Origin: Branchiostoma belcheri
Taxonomy: Eukaryota > Chordata > Leptocardii > Amphioxiformes > Branchiostomatidae
NCBI RefSeq assembly: GCF_001625305.1
Contig: NW_017803926.1
Span: forward strand, 60,747-124,746
DNA: 64,000 bases
Direction of reading: 5' to 3'
The position numbers and the translations under genes are program-made. The notes beneath the pieces are model-generated. The model searched no databases and had not been told where the DNA came from. It saw only the letters and a program-made list of their open reading frames with translations. Each line of letters starts with the position of its first letter. The stretch's first letter is position 1. Below, one piece after another: positions 20,544 to 32,212 of this stretch.

Positions 20544-22675
20544 AGAATTCGGAGATGTCATACCTCCATGAAATATATGAGTTATTGTAAATGTTTTTAA
20601 CTTTTTTATAAGTCTCATTGACTATGGAAATAAGGTCGTAATTAGCATAATCTAGTTTAATCTATGGTTTTCTAAATTCAAATGACAATATGTTTTGTGT
20701 AGAATTTCTCTCCTTTGTCATACTTCATTTCAACATGTCCTCATTAAGCAAATGACCTCTACATTAACATAATATACATGTGTATGCATAGTGGTGTTAA
20801 CCTTTAACGGGGGGTGCCCTAATTCTGACCTACCCCTAATTCCGTGCTAGTTTGAAAAATCCTTGTTGTGGCGTTATGCATGGGAGCACGTGCCTAAAAA
20901 TAACCACAAGAATGGACAAAGTTTTTGTGTTGATATCGGTAATCTCACAAAGTTTGTTTCAGTTTGACAATAGACGAGTGAAAACTTGTTTGGCGGTTGA
21001 CGAGCGTGTCAAAATGCAGGTTTTGCTTTTGAAAAACAGCCGCTTTGGAGCAAGTTGCATAATCCTTGCGTAAAAAGAGGACTTGTTTGGGACAGAAAAA
21101 CAGTTGTAGATTGTTTTAGTCATAATTTGAGTATCATAATTATGAGTTCACCACAAAGTGGTGAAACCATATTGCTTTTTCTCATGATTCTCCTCCTTCT
21201 TCTTCTCCTCCTGCCATTTCTTTAAATGGATTCAGCTTCTTCATTTTGAGGCCTAAGGACCTGAAATTTGGTATGGAGGTACAGTAGGCAAATACCCCCA
21301 GGCGTTTTTTTAATTTTTGTGATACAGGCTTTTAGAATGGTTTTATTTGAGTTTTTTGGCTGTGTTATAGCAAATGTATTACTGAGTTAGTGTGCAGTGT
21401 TACCACATTTGGGCATGAGTCATCACAATGGAATGCAGGGCATCAACCAATAGGCATGCAGCTTTCCTCTATTCTCCTTGCTGATTGGCTGTTGGAATTT
21501 AACAGGCTTAACTTAATTAATACCTGCACAGAGCCATTCCATACTGACAGTAGGTCTGTATTCAAGTGTTTTGGTAGGTATTTTAAGCTTTCCTGCTCCA
21601 GCATTGGAATGCGGGGCATGAACGCTTCTTTTTTCTTGAAAATCAACAGTTTGCATTATGCAATTAAAAATCCTAACCAATAATGTAGGGAATAGCTATC
21701 CAACTGTTGTAGTCTTAGTTGTATGTTACTTCATACTATAGTTATATCAATGTAAAGCATTGTTTTCCCTTGTGTTTCTCATTCTTTCCCTGCCATGTCG
21801 TAAAATGTGGTGAAGCCATTGCTGTATTTGCTCCAAAGCAAATGTCGGCCTTTCTAGTTTCTAAACTCTCTTCTCAGATTGACCTGTGTTAAACACTAGG
21901 TCGGAATTAGGGCACCCCTATTGCGATAGAACGTTCCACCGGCAAAATGACCAAAAAACTGGCGTATGTTTCATGAACTATTACGCTTGGGTGCAAGGCG
22001 CTACACTGAAGTGAAATACACAACAGTGCAGCTTTAATCGTTGTGATCTTTACCTGTCAATATTATAACTCATGTTGCACAGGTTTTTGGTCAGATAAAC
22101 AGTATTAGTGACTATTTACCAAAGGTATGTGCATTTGCATGGAACATAGGTCAGAATTAGGACCCCTCCTGTTAAGTAACTTACACTTGTCACAAGGTAT
22201 AAAATTCCCATCATTCACCAACAATGAGTCACAGAATTTTCACATGAATTATGCAAATTAGGTCATCATTTGCATAATTGGTGTCTGTAGATGTTCCGCC
22301 TGCAGATTAACGTTACATGTATAAAGTACATGTACTATTATAATCATATAAAACACTGTAATTATAGAATTTTCTCCTTAATTGTGCAAATTAAGTCCTC
22401 ATTTGCCTAATTTGCATTTGATTATTTACAACTCTCTCAGCTACGTACACACCCAAAATGATGAAAATACGTTGTTTCTACCTTGACTTATTGGCTTTTA
22501 AAGATTTCGCCAGAAAGTCACCTGTAGTTTGAGAACAAGCTGCTAGGGGGACCAAACTCACACCACTTATTCCTGACAGGAAAAGCTATCTGTCACCAAA
22601 AAGTCAAGACCATAGCATGTTCAGGACAAAAGATACAAAAACTGGAAGTTCTGCTGCAGTACCAAGGTCATTCAT
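20544..22675 (+). mobile_element. TACCTCC repeat family, copy C, split by a TTAA element
   Basis: It begins GAGATGTCATACCTCCATGA and carries ATTATGCAAAT words and ACAAGCTGCTAGGGGG plus CTGGAAGTTCTGCTGCAG. It is cut at 20807/22172 by the element described next and ends at a (CATT)n tract. Confidence 0.75.
20804..22175. mobile_element. 1.36-kb TTAA-flanked element inserted in copy C
   Basis: The element at 20808-22171 has ends CGGGGGGTGCCCTAATTCTG and, complementary at the right, CAGGAGGGGTCCTAATTCTG. TTAA flanks both sides (20804-20807, 22172-22175). Copy E of the host repeat (42557) preserves the uninterrupted site CCTTTAAGTAACTT, so the insertion is exact. There is no transposase. An inner repeat of the end word GGAATTAGGGCACCCC lies near 21901. 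Likely piggyBac or Kolobok mobilised. Confidence 0.85.
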
Positions 22676-22693
22676 TCATTCATTCATTCATTC

Positions 22694-22915
22694 TACCTAA
22701 TACCAGCTCAGAAGAGAACAAGAAATAGCCACGCATTCAAGTACCAGAGTTTTCAACCAAGGATTGAGGTGTTCAAGAATTCATTCTTTCCTAGAACTAT
22801 CGCAGAGTGGAACTCACTGTCACCAAGTACAGTAGGGGCACTGTCAATAGATAGCTTTAAACAATGTCTAGAGCTAGAAGTTCAAGGGTTAGGTGTAACA
22901 AGTCGATCGGTGTAA
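22694..22915 (+). pseudogene. CR1-like LINE, last 73 codons of the reverse transcriptase ORF
   Basis: The open frame from TAC at 22694 to the stop TAA at 22913-22915 codes RTRNSHAFKYQSFQPR, then NSFFPRTIAEWNSLSP and SIDSFKQCL. This is the typical C-terminus of CR1/L2-type non-LTR retrotransposon polyproteins. The copy is 5'-truncated. Its 3' UTR, rich in GC (GCCGCCGCGCCGCGTGCC), runs to a GATACA tandem tail ending near 23014. Confidence 0.85.
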
Positions 22916-22985
22916 TATAGCCAGCTGCCGCCGCGCCGCGTGCCTGCGAAGCTGGTGTGTTACGCCGAAAGGCGGTTATACCGGC

Positions 22986-23056
22986 TATACAGATACAGAT
23001 ACAGATACAGATACATTCATTCATTCATTCATTCATTTATTTATTTATTCATTCAT
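22986..23056 (+). repeat. (GATACA)n LINE tail followed by (CATT)n
   Basis: Tail of the CR1-like element, then a (CATT)n run that is the complementary tail of the next LINE lying in the opposite orientation. The two LINEs therefore meet tail to tail. Confidence 0.8.
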
Positions 23057-23633
23057 TAAACATCTCTTTATTTCCTCCATCTTTGGAGAGCCTCGTAAAA
23101 TCGGTATAATACAAAATAAAATCTCATTCTTGATATTTACAAGAGGTTAGATAAAATAGCAACGTTACACTGTCCCACTGACAGATCCAAGTGAGCACTA
23201 CTAAATACTGTAGTCTTATTTCTACATATTGCACTTGGTCTTAAAAGGACTACACCTCAAGACATTACAAGTCAGAAAAATCGAATTAAATCGTTGCTAC
23301 GAGCAATATTACTCTCACAAACTCATACTAAATCTCCAAATGAATGTACAAAGTACGTCTAGGACCAGATTGTTTTTTTTCAGTTCTTCCCTCAGAAGTT
23401 TCACCACTCCGGGCATACACATGTAGATTACAAGTCTCTATTACTAGTTAGATAAGTGTCCTGGGTACGTTATACTGAGTGTTAGAGTGTCCATGGGTAA
23501 GTCAAGTTCGCCATTTCCATATTGTATGTTTTAGAGCCATCAGTCCCAGAGGTTTCATGGTTCGCGCAGCTCTCATTATAAAGTTCTCCCACTGCTCCGG
23601 TTCCACCTCACCCTCAACTCTGGCTCCAAGAAC

Positions 23634-23653
23634 NNNNNNNNNNNNNNNNNNNN
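23634..23653. other. Assembly gap, 20 N
   Basis: Twenty unresolved bases between the two copies of the duplicated segment. Confidence 1.
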
Positions 23654-23922
23654 CATTCATTCATTCATTCATTCATTCATTTATTTATTCATTCATTAAA
23701 CATCTCTTTATTTCCTCCATCTTTGGAGAGCCTCGTAAAATCGGTATAATACAAAATAAAATCTCATTCTTGATATTTACAAGAGGTTAGATAAAATAGC
23801 AACGTTACACTGTCCCACTGACAGATCCAAGTGAGCACTACTAAATACTGTAGTCTTATTTCTACATATTGCACTTGGTCTTAAAAGGACTACACCTCAA
23901 GACATTACAAGTCAGAACAAGG

Positions 23923-25227
23923 AAAATCGTAGATTTTGTACCTCCGGGTATTGAAATGTGTGTTGCAGAATGTTGGGTGCATGTTGGGACTGTTCTTTAA
24001 ATAAGTGAATTCGCGCGAATACCATTTTTTCGAAAAGTTTCGAAATGTTTGTAATTGGCTAAATGATCTGTGAAATCACTAATCCCCCTAGCCGACTGGA
24101 GCCCAAAAATAGAAAGGACAGGGGGCATCCCGTGGCGAATCTGGCTGCCCGACGCGACCCTCAGCGACCAGCGATAATGTAAACAAACACCCGCTCCGGG
24201 CGCCAGCCGCCAATCGTCCGGTGCGCGTGTTACCCTTCTAACATGTAAGTAAGGCCATGTTGATTTGATTATATGGATGACATCCTCTGGGAACCCCAAA
24301 ACTGATGCGCGCGTGCGAATAGTAAAATCTGAGCTTTTTATTGTATACTTTTATATGTTGTTTGTTATATACATGTAGTTGATGGTGTTGAATTTTATGT
24401 GTTAGATTTAGCCTTCCTGGTTGTGTTAACACAGGTCAGTATTTTCATCTGCAGCCTATAACATGTACCCACGAACGGGCCGCCACGAACTTATGCCACA
24501 AGGAACTCGTAATGAAACTCATAATGACAACCGGAGCCGTTAAATGGAATCAGACGTTAAAAATAACTGCTGAAGTACCTCCCCGCATGTGCAAGTCATC
24601 CTTATTGTCACTTCCTCCATTTTCCGCCGATTCTTCGTATAAATTGGGGAAGTAAAGGTCTGAATCCGCGGTATTTGTAAGTTAGAAGTCGTAATATACG
24701 CCGAAAACAACCAACACAAAGGTTGCGCAACAGTACGTTGACCCCTGACCCATTGGCTAACCAGGAAGTGCCGATTACGTGTCCTGTGAACGCGTACTAA
24801 AGTATCCCCCCAGCGGGTCCCACCAGGCACGATAATGAGACGTTGATTGACGGCACATGTGGTTCACATCTGAACAGTTTCAAAGAAAGAATTTATCGAG
24901 AATGCTGACACCCCTCTGTGTGAAAGGTCAGATCAGTGGTCGAGACCTCAATGGTCCTTATACATGCAAAGGTCAAAAGTTGAGGCCCACTTTCACACTG
25001 AAAGGGGTGTCCATACGCTGTCACAACGCATCATTTTCACGCACTAAAACACACATACTAAAAACCAAAACAACGTGCACCATCTACAGCCCAACAGCAA
25101 AACGTATACCAAGTCCCAGACATATCCGTCCACCCAAACGCTAGAAACGGCTGCGAACGCAATTTTCGTCTTCCCTCACAAAACCTCCGCGCTCGGGATA
25201 TACATCCCTACCCGGAGGTAAAAATCG
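23923..25227. mobile_element. Insertion present in one copy of the duplication, TACCTCCGGG ends
   Basis: Compared with the uninterrupted copy at 23270-23290, this sequence is extra. Its ends are inverted: TACCTCCGGGTA at 23939 and TACCCGGAGGTA ending 25220. AAAATCG occurs on both sides (23923-23929, 25221-25227) and once in the empty copy, suggesting a 7-base duplication, with six unexplained bases on the left. The right third (24880-25220) recurs in reverse at 50998-51345. No transposase is visible. Confidence 0.7.
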
Positions 25228-25439
25228 AATTAAATCGTTGCTACGAGCAATATTACTCTCACAAACTCATACTAAATCTCCAAATGAATGTACAAAGTAC
25301 GTCTAGGACCAGATTGTTTTTTTTCAGTTCTTCCCTCAGAAGTTTCACCACTCCGGGCATACACATGTAGATTACAAGTCTCTATTACTAGTTAGATAAG
25401 TGTCCTGGGTACGTTATACTGAGTGTTAGAGTGTCCATG

Positions 25440-25940
25440 GGTAAGTCAAGTTCGCCATTTCCATATTGTATGTTTTAGAGCCATCAGTCCCAGAGGTTTC
25501 ATGGTTCGCGCAGCTCTCATTATAAAGTTCTCCCACTGCTCCGGTTCCACCTCACCCTCAACTCTGGCTCCAAGAACCACCTCGACAAAGGTTTCCTGGG
25601 GTTGTTGGTGCACTTCTGCTGCTACAGTAGTCCCTAGGCAGTCTGTGATGTCGTCTATTAGTTCCCCTCTGATGGTTCTGAATGTTGGACAGTCTATAAG
25701 GAAGTGACCTATAATGTCGCTGATCTCTCTCCCGCAGGTAGGGCATGGTCTGGAGGCTTGATTGACAGGAACAGTACACATGTGGATGAGCCTTTGTAGG
25801 TTCTCTCTGTGTGTGGGGTTCTTCTTGTTGGGGTCAGATAGAAGAACAGATGCTGATGCTGATGCTTCTGTCTCCAGTATAGTTTGGTGAAGCGTGAAGG
25901 AGGCGGAATGCGGAACTAAGGAGTGGGGATGATGCAGAGA
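25440..25940 (-). pseudogene. LINE C-terminal region with zinc knuckle
   Basis: The minus-strand frame reads HSLVPHSASFTLHQ, later NKKNPTHRENLQRLIHM, then a zinc knuckle CPTCGREISDIIGHFLIDCP (C-x2-C-x9-H-x4-C) and FRTIRGELIDDI. A C-terminal knuckle of this kind is found in many APE-type non-LTR retrotransposon ORF2 proteins. Its 3' UTR continues down to a TGAA tail at 23654-23699. It is probably the missing C-terminus of the LINE at 27436-32026, separated from it by the Cys/His-finger element. Confidence 0.7.
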
Positions 25941-27436
25941 ATGGGGACCTTAAAATCGTGAACCTGTAAATGTGCTGCAAACCGCGTTACTTGTTGGTGG
26001 AGTCGCGGCTCTCGTTATATTCGTCCCTCTTGGACTTGCTGTTGTAAATGCATGTTGAAGACGGGTGTTTTGAGGGAACATCTGGGCGATGCAGGACGCT
26101 GCGTACTTGCATTGATGCAATTGAATCACGCCCGAAGCGTTTCTGTGATCCCCGTCGTGCGGGCACACGGACTCCTGGAACAGTTCGCAGGTGGTCGAGC
26201 CCCCCAGGGTCTTTGTCGGCCTGTAGCTTTGCGGTGTGTAGGCCTTCGCATCTGCTTTCGGTTGCCTCAAGTATTGTTGTTTGAGCTTCAACAAGGCTGG
26301 CGTGATGTCGTTTTCTTCTAAGTTGAACCTTCCCCTCTCGGCGTGCAACAGTCAGGTCTGGAAAGGAGCGAATGCCAGGGAAGGTGAATGTGGAAACGTC
26401 GAGGAGCAAGTTCTGAAGAATGACGGCTCTGTTGCTACTCTCCTTAGGTGATGTCGACTCGTCGTGGATAATAGCTAGCTCGCCGACCATCAACTGGTCC
26501 CATGTCATGTTATCTGGAGTGACTGGCTGGCTACTATTTGTGCGGCCATGCTATCTGCTTCACAACCAGATCGTGCACTTTCCTTTATGAGCCACTAACA
26601 ATCTTGGCCGTACCTCGAGAGTCTTGTGGTGGTTGCGCGCGGACTGGCCGTTGTCGGAAGTGGAGGTTGGCACCCTCGAAGCGTGGGAGGGGGGCGGGCT
26701 CGACCGGAACGGCTGGGAAATCTGTTGCAACAACTGGATTCCTGGCATCCGTTCCCCCTGAGCGTGGCAATACGGCTTGCATGTCGTACTGCTGTAGTGG
26801 ATCGTGCCCTGCTAGCCTGTTCATGGCGCAAATGTCCTGTAGAGACGGTCTGCTTGCGCTATCTTCTGCGAACTGTGTCTGCTGACCCGTGACCCCGGAA
26901 CCAAAAGACCTGACGCGGGCGGAACTATTGGCGGTGGGAGGGTCCTGTTTGATGGGCGTAATACCGTTGGGTCCCTGCTGCCGATTTTCGAGATAGCCCA
27001 ATTCCAACTGCAACTGCTCCAAGTCATGAGAGACATTTTGCAGTTCCTGCTGCATCCAAGTAGACTGTGCAGCCGTTGGGTTCGGGTCCCTTCGCACCGT
27101 CGGTGTGGGAACGGTGTCACGACGCTCTGTCGGCGTGCTCTGAGCCCTGTACTGAGCCATGTGCTCCGTGGCATAGTCCTGGAAACGGACAGGCGGGCGC
27201 ACTTTTCTCTTGCCAGCGGCGTACATGGCCCTGCTGAAAAGGTTCCTGGGTGTCCCGGTGAACTGCCGGAAAGTTGGGGCGAGATGTTGCGGTGAGATGC
27301 GCGAATGGGAAGGAAGACCGACGAGGCTTGAATTTGCCGCGCCTAGGGGTGAGCACGTCCTCTCTTCTAGCGGGCGGAAGTGAGACCGGAAGTCGCAGCG
27401 GATGAATACGTCCGTCGCAATTCTCCGCGATGGGGC
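25941..27436 (-). mobile_element. Cys/His-finger element, copy III
   Basis: Its start edge at about 27436 (minus strand) reads ATAATGATGTGATTGGGCC, as at 8345 and 3900. The first frame, 27436 to 26585, codes GPEAPSRRIATDVFIRCDF, then a Pro/Gln/Arg-rich region with a short coiled-coil-like stretch (MQQELQNVSHDLEQLQLELG). The second frame, 26508 to 25987, starts WDQLMVGELAIIHDE. In an overlapping frame (26348-25950) is the cluster C-x7-C-x5-H-x9-H-x-C beginning CELFQESVC. Frameshifts separate the parts, so the ORF is broken. A gag-like, nucleic-acid-binding role is a guess; no integrase, recombinase or transposase motif was seen. Confidence 0.6.
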
Positions 27437-30400
27437 CTCCGGCCCAATCACATCATTATACCACAGCATGTGGGGTCTTCTGTTTGTCTCATGTGTCTTG
27501 TACAGCCTCGGGTAGTATGTGTGTTCATTGATCTTCTCCCTCCATCTCCTTTCTTCTGATTCGGATACGCTCTCTTCACTGTGTCTTTCCACTGGTCTTT
27601 ACTTGGAAATGCGAGAGTGGACCAGTACTGATCCAGGTAATCCCTCAGCCCATGCTGTTCCGCTATCTCAAAACAGTCCCTGATGAACCCTTGTGTCGTC
27701 TGTTCATCCTTTCGGAGCACAAATTAGTACATTCTGTACAGGAAGATCTTCTTGGCCAGACACGTGTGATGTAGTCTTGCTAGTCTTCCAAACATCAGAA
27801 GCTTGTGCTTGTCTATTATGGCTCTGAGTGGCATCATCCCAAGGGATGCAAGGCTTGCATTTGTCTCAGTCTGGAAGTGCATCCCTTGTAAACGTTTGCA
27901 CCCATCTTGTGCACTCTCTCTAGATAGTTTCTCCATCTCTGAGGCTGTCGGGTACCAGAGTTCACATCCATGGAGCATGCTGGGGATTACAAGTGTGTTG
28001 TAGAGTTTCTTGGCTGTGACAGGGTTCAGCATCCGACCTTCCAAGCCAGTAGCAAGTATGGCAGAGATCTTCCCTCTTCCTTTCTTACATGCAGCATCTA
28101 TGGCACATGCAGACTGTAACCTGGACTCGTGTTGGATTCGTACATGTGTAACTTGGGAGACTTCTGCAATTATGGTGTCTGGCCCCATCCTCCATCCTGC
28201 TTCAGGTTCAGCTCCAATAGTCTCTCCTCTCTTCTGACCAAACACTATGCATTTGCTCTTTTCTGGAGCAAACCTAAATCTCCACCTTTTTCCGTAGTCC
28301 TCCATCTTGTCAATCATTGTCTGAAGGCCTCTCCTTGTGCCGGCGAGAAGACAAATGTCGTCAGCCAGGGCTGGTGTGCTGCAGTTCAGACCTCCTAGTG
28401 ACACTCCACACTTCAGGGTTTTCAGCTCCTGGTGCACATCGTTTGTTGCCAGCAAGTAGCACATCAGGGAAAGGACACCCCCTTGGTTAACACCTCTTGT
28501 CGTGTTAAACTCTCTAGAATGTCCTCCATTCAGTAGAACTGTGTATCTGTTTCCTGTGTGCATCTCTTTTAGAATCCTCCACATCTTGCCGTTCGTCCCT
28601 TCTCTGTAGACTTTGTAGAACATTCCATCTAGCCACACCGTGTCATGACTTTTCTGGTGTCCAAAAAGCACCCATACACTCTGCTTCCCCTCTCGGTGTA
28701 GTGACTCAGGACTTCCTGTACAATGATAGCTGTTGTCACATTGCTGCACCCCTTTTGACCACCGCTTTGTAGTTGGTGTGGTAGACCATGTGACTGTAGC
28801 CAAGGCTTCCATCTCTCAAACAGGACTTTCTCCCACACTTTTGCCATGCAGGGGAGCAAAGTAACCCCTCTGTGTGCATCAAAGTCTGTCTTGTCTGTCT
28901 TCCCCTGTTTTAGTAGTGGGATTTTGACCCCTCTCTTGAAGGCGTCAGGAATGTGTTCCTCTTCCCTCATCATGTTAAAGAGGTTTGTCAGCCTGACCCA
29001 CAGCGGCTCTCCACCATATTTTATGTGTTCGTACGTCAGACCGTCCTTGCCGGCACTCTTGCCATTCTTCAGTTTCATGCACACTGAAGCTACCTCTGCT
29101 ACAGTGAAGGGTTCTGCTAGAATGCTGTCGTTGTTCTTGTAGCTCTCTCTGGTCATCTTTTCTACCTCAGCTGCTATCAAGGCTTTGTGTTCTTCGTTGA
29201 AGAGCTCATTTTCATCTTCGTTACCCAGGGCGAAGAAGTGTTGTGCCCAAGCTTCTCTCACTTCCCTTGGGTCAGTGACGAGTTGACCACCTTTCCTTAC
29301 AGCCTGTGGTTTCTCCTTTTTACCTCTTCTCTGCTGTACTCTCCTCCAAAAGGCTGTTTCACCAGCTAGTTCGGCTAGCTTGTCACTATCCTTCTCTTCC
29401 TGGAGCTGTTTCGCCCTCCGTAACACGTTTCTGAAGTTGTTCTAGCTCTTCTTATAGTTTCTAAGGAGTATGTTCTCTCTTTCTTCTGGTCTTCCTCCTT
29501 CCTTCCACTGTAGCCAGGCCTCTGCCTGAACCTTGTGTGCTAGCGCGACTTCAGGAGACTAGTATATATGGCTTTTGGTGTCTTCTTATCTTTCTGGCAG
29601 GTTTCACCTCCGCTGCAATGTCTATCAGGACGGAGGTAATCAAGGCTACTTCTCTGTCTATACTGCCTGGTGAACTTTCGAGCTGATTACTTCTCTCTTC
29701 GAGTTTCTCCTTCTCTCTTCTCTTGAAGTTCTGTTGTCTTGTCTGGTCACTCGACATACTCTTCCAGTCTGGCTTGGGGTTGGAGTTGAGTTCTTCGTTT
29801 TCCCACTCTACAGGTTTGAATAGGAGGGATGCTACTACTGGGTTATGGTCTGACACATTCTCGGCTTGATCGTCCATAACTCTGCATGCTATTACATCTG
29901 GTATCAGTGTGAGAGGTACCAGGATGTGGTCAATGGTAGACTCGCAGATCCGCTTGCCGGTAAAAGCCCGGAAAGTTCCTACTGGCCCATCGCAAATTTC
30001 ATTCAGATTCAACGAGGTCAAACCCAGTTCTTCCATAGTGGTCAGTAGTTCGCTGCCGAATCGTGAAGCCTGTCCCCTCGCCTCTCTGGCCTCCCTCAGG
30101 GCCGAGCTCTGTGTTGAAGTCTCCCATGAAGATCACGCTTCCCTCATTCTCATACTTCCTGAACAATTCTGCCATGACTTCCAGCTGTTCTCTAAAGTCC
30201 ACAATAGGGGAGCTTGCATGTGGCAAGTAAACAGCAAAGACAATCAATTTCTGTCCATTCCTCAGTCTCACTCTTACTCCTATCAGTCTGTCGTTCCCAT
30301 CTTCTAGTTTGTGTACCGCATAGTTCATTGATTCTTTCCGTAGAAGCGCAACGCCTCCCTGACCTCTTCTCCATGTCCCACTCCCAGTGTCCCTGTTCTT

Positions 30401-30617
30401 CAGTCTCACTGTCTGCTCTAGCCCAGCCTCTGTGGGTATCTAGAACTGTATCCACTGCTGTCAATGCATCTTCGTACAACCAGTGCTCTGATATTGCTAG
30501 TATGTCCAGTTTGTCCAGCTCCGATCTGATGAAGGGCAGCGCAGGCACTAGGCCTCTTGTGTTGTAACAGCCAATTGTCTCATGCATGGCAAAATGTCTC
30601 ATGCATCTTGCTATCAC
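27437..30617 (-). pseudogene. APE-type LINE ORF2: endonuclease plus reverse transcriptase, broken
   Basis: On the minus strand the endonuclease comes first: AISEHWLYED (30617-30400), FMGDFNTELG near 30120, then DHILVPL and SDHNPVVASL near 29850, all hallmark motifs of apurinic endonuclease-like domains. The reverse transcriptase follows: KNGKSAGKDGLTYEHIKYGG (about 29050), QSGGQKGCSNVTTA, GCFLDTRK and SHDTVW across a frameshift near 28650, GVNQGGVLS, and ALADDICLLAG with the catalytic ADD. The tail (SERMNRRHKG..., ERRWREKINE) shifts frame again near 27590 and 27720. At least four frameshifts or stops are present. No RNase H is visible. The clade is probably CR1/L2-like but needs a tree. It copies its own RNA into nicked DNA when intact. 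Confidence 0.85.
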
Positions 30618-30663
30618 TGTTGGCCTTTGTGAAGCCCTTAGATCTCTTCGTTGTTTGCCCTTC

Positions 30664-32026
30664 TTATAAGTTTTCCGGGTTGCCCTGTGCCTTAGGTTCT
30701 AGCTGCAAGTCCTTGTTTCTGTAGGTGTTCTCTGAGACCCAGGCTCTGCACTTAACTCCGTTGGGCCAGAAGTTGTCTTCCACTACTAAGTGGGCTTGTT
30801 CCACTGGGACATTGATTCTTGCAAAGGCTGTGTCCTTCTGTTTTGATGCCATAATTCTTACAAAAGTCAGCTGTACACCTTTGTTCCGAGCGAACTTGTG
30901 CACCATGCTTTGTAGTTTCAAGGGATCTGTCTTCTTTAGATACCCCAAGAAGAACCTCTTCCTTTTCACTCTTGTCCTCTCCACCCCTACAAAGTCTGCT
31001 AGATCTGCACTCTTGTTGCTTTCATCTCTTTCGGGTGAGCACATCTGTTTACTGTTGTACGTTGGACGAGGCTGGAATGGCCTTGGTGCTCTATGAACAG
31101 GCTTTCTCCTTTGGTTTGACAAACTTTCTCGTCTACGAAGTAAAGCTTCCTTATATGACCTGGTCTGGCTTCTCACTGTTTGTCTGTGTTGTCTGGTCAT
31201 CTTTGCCTGGATGTCTGACTTTCGGGGTTTTCGTGAGCTGTTGCATGCTTTGGTTTCTCTGACTACTGGGGATCAGCTCCTTGGTTGGACTGCTTTCTCT
31301 CCTTGGTGTTGAGTGCTGATTCACTCCAGCCCCAAGTCGTTTGACTGTCATGTGCCCCACCACGCTGATTGGGCTTGAGTCGATCTGGATTATGCTGTTG
31401 GTTGGACTTTTTCTCTCTAGGGGTATGTTATCGACTCCGCTCCCAGGTGTTGGTTTGTTCTGAGTACTTTGCGCTCTGTTTCTTGACTCGGAACTAGAAC
31501 AGCTAGCAAGTGTCTCACTGTTTTGTCTGGCGTGTTTCAGGTATGCACTTATTGTAACTTTTTCACTTGGGTGCTCGACCTCGCCATCCTTCGACGCATT
31601 CCTTTTTCTGCTGGTGACCCTCTCTTGTCCCTGATTACTTGTGTTAATTTCATCACTGTTTCTGGTGCCCCCTTGGCTGCTCTCTTGTCTGTTAAGACTT
31701 TTGTCTGGGCTTCTCCTGTCATCTCTACTGCCCGAGTTTCTTCCCTTCTCACTGCAGCTGCTTCCAGTCTGGCATGCTTCAATCTCTCTCTTATTCTTTT
31801 GAATCAGTGACATCATGTTTTCAATTGTTGACTCTTGTGCGTTGCACCTTTCTTTCATACAGCCCAATTCTTGCTGCAGGCTCAGTACCTTTCTCTCATG
31901 TTGCTCGTTCATCTTCACCCTTCTTTCCTCCAAGAGCACTATTTCCTGCTGCAGACTCTGGACCTGCCTATCATGTTGTTCAGTTAGTTCCAATAAAGAG
32001 CTCTCTTGGCTTGTCAGTTCGTTCAT
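30664..32026 (-). pseudogene. LINE ORF1: coiled coil and RNA-binding-like C-terminus, broken
   Basis: The first half (32026-31151) begins MNELTSQESSLLELTEQHDR and contains heptad-rich segments (VQSLQQEIVLLEERR, KVLSLQQELGCMKERC), a coiled coil that would trimerise or multimerise the protein, then a Ser/Arg/Asn-rich linker. The second half, in another frame (31200-30664), reads KRFFLGYLKKTDPLK, MVHKFARNKGVQLTFVRIM and NFWPNGVKCRAW. That pattern is common in ORF1 proteins of non-LTR elements and is thought to bind RNA. The start lies against the (TTCA)n tract, so the 5' UTR is missing or replaced. Confidence 0.75.
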
Positions 32027-32212
32027 TCATTCATTCATTCATTCATTCATTCATTCATTCATTCATTCATTCATTCATTCATTCATTCATTCATTCATTC
32101 ATTCATTCATTCATTCATTCATTCATTCATTCATTCATTCATTCATTCATTCATTCATTCATTCATTCATTCATTCATTCATTCATTCATTCATTCATTC
32201 ATTCATTCATTC
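32023..32212. repeat. (TTCA)n microsatellite, about 47 units
   Basis: An uninterrupted tetranucleotide tract of 190 bases at the 5' edge of the LINE ORF1. On the plus strand it has no stop codon in any frame and gives spurious long Phe-Ile-His-Ser frames. Confidence 0.98.

Larger units (their letters stand above)
23013..25577. repeat. Duplicated segment around the gap: probable two alleles in tandem
   Basis: 23013-23275 repeats at 23654-23917, and 23276-23633 repeats at 25222-25577, with no difference noticed apart from the microsatellite length. Together they are one 620-base segment present twice, the second time split by an insertion of about 1.3 kb. The first copy ends at the run of N and the second starts right after it. 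Confidence 0.85.

Noticed and set aside
20852-21073. A 73-codon frame inside the TTAA element as a possible transposase
   Set aside because: No transposase motif, and too short. The element is better treated as non-autonomous.
25941-27436. Reading the Cys/His-finger ORF as a DIRS or Ngaro gag
   Set aside because: The Cys/His pattern is suggestive, but there is no tyrosine recombinase or reverse transcriptase of that type nearby, so the class is left open.
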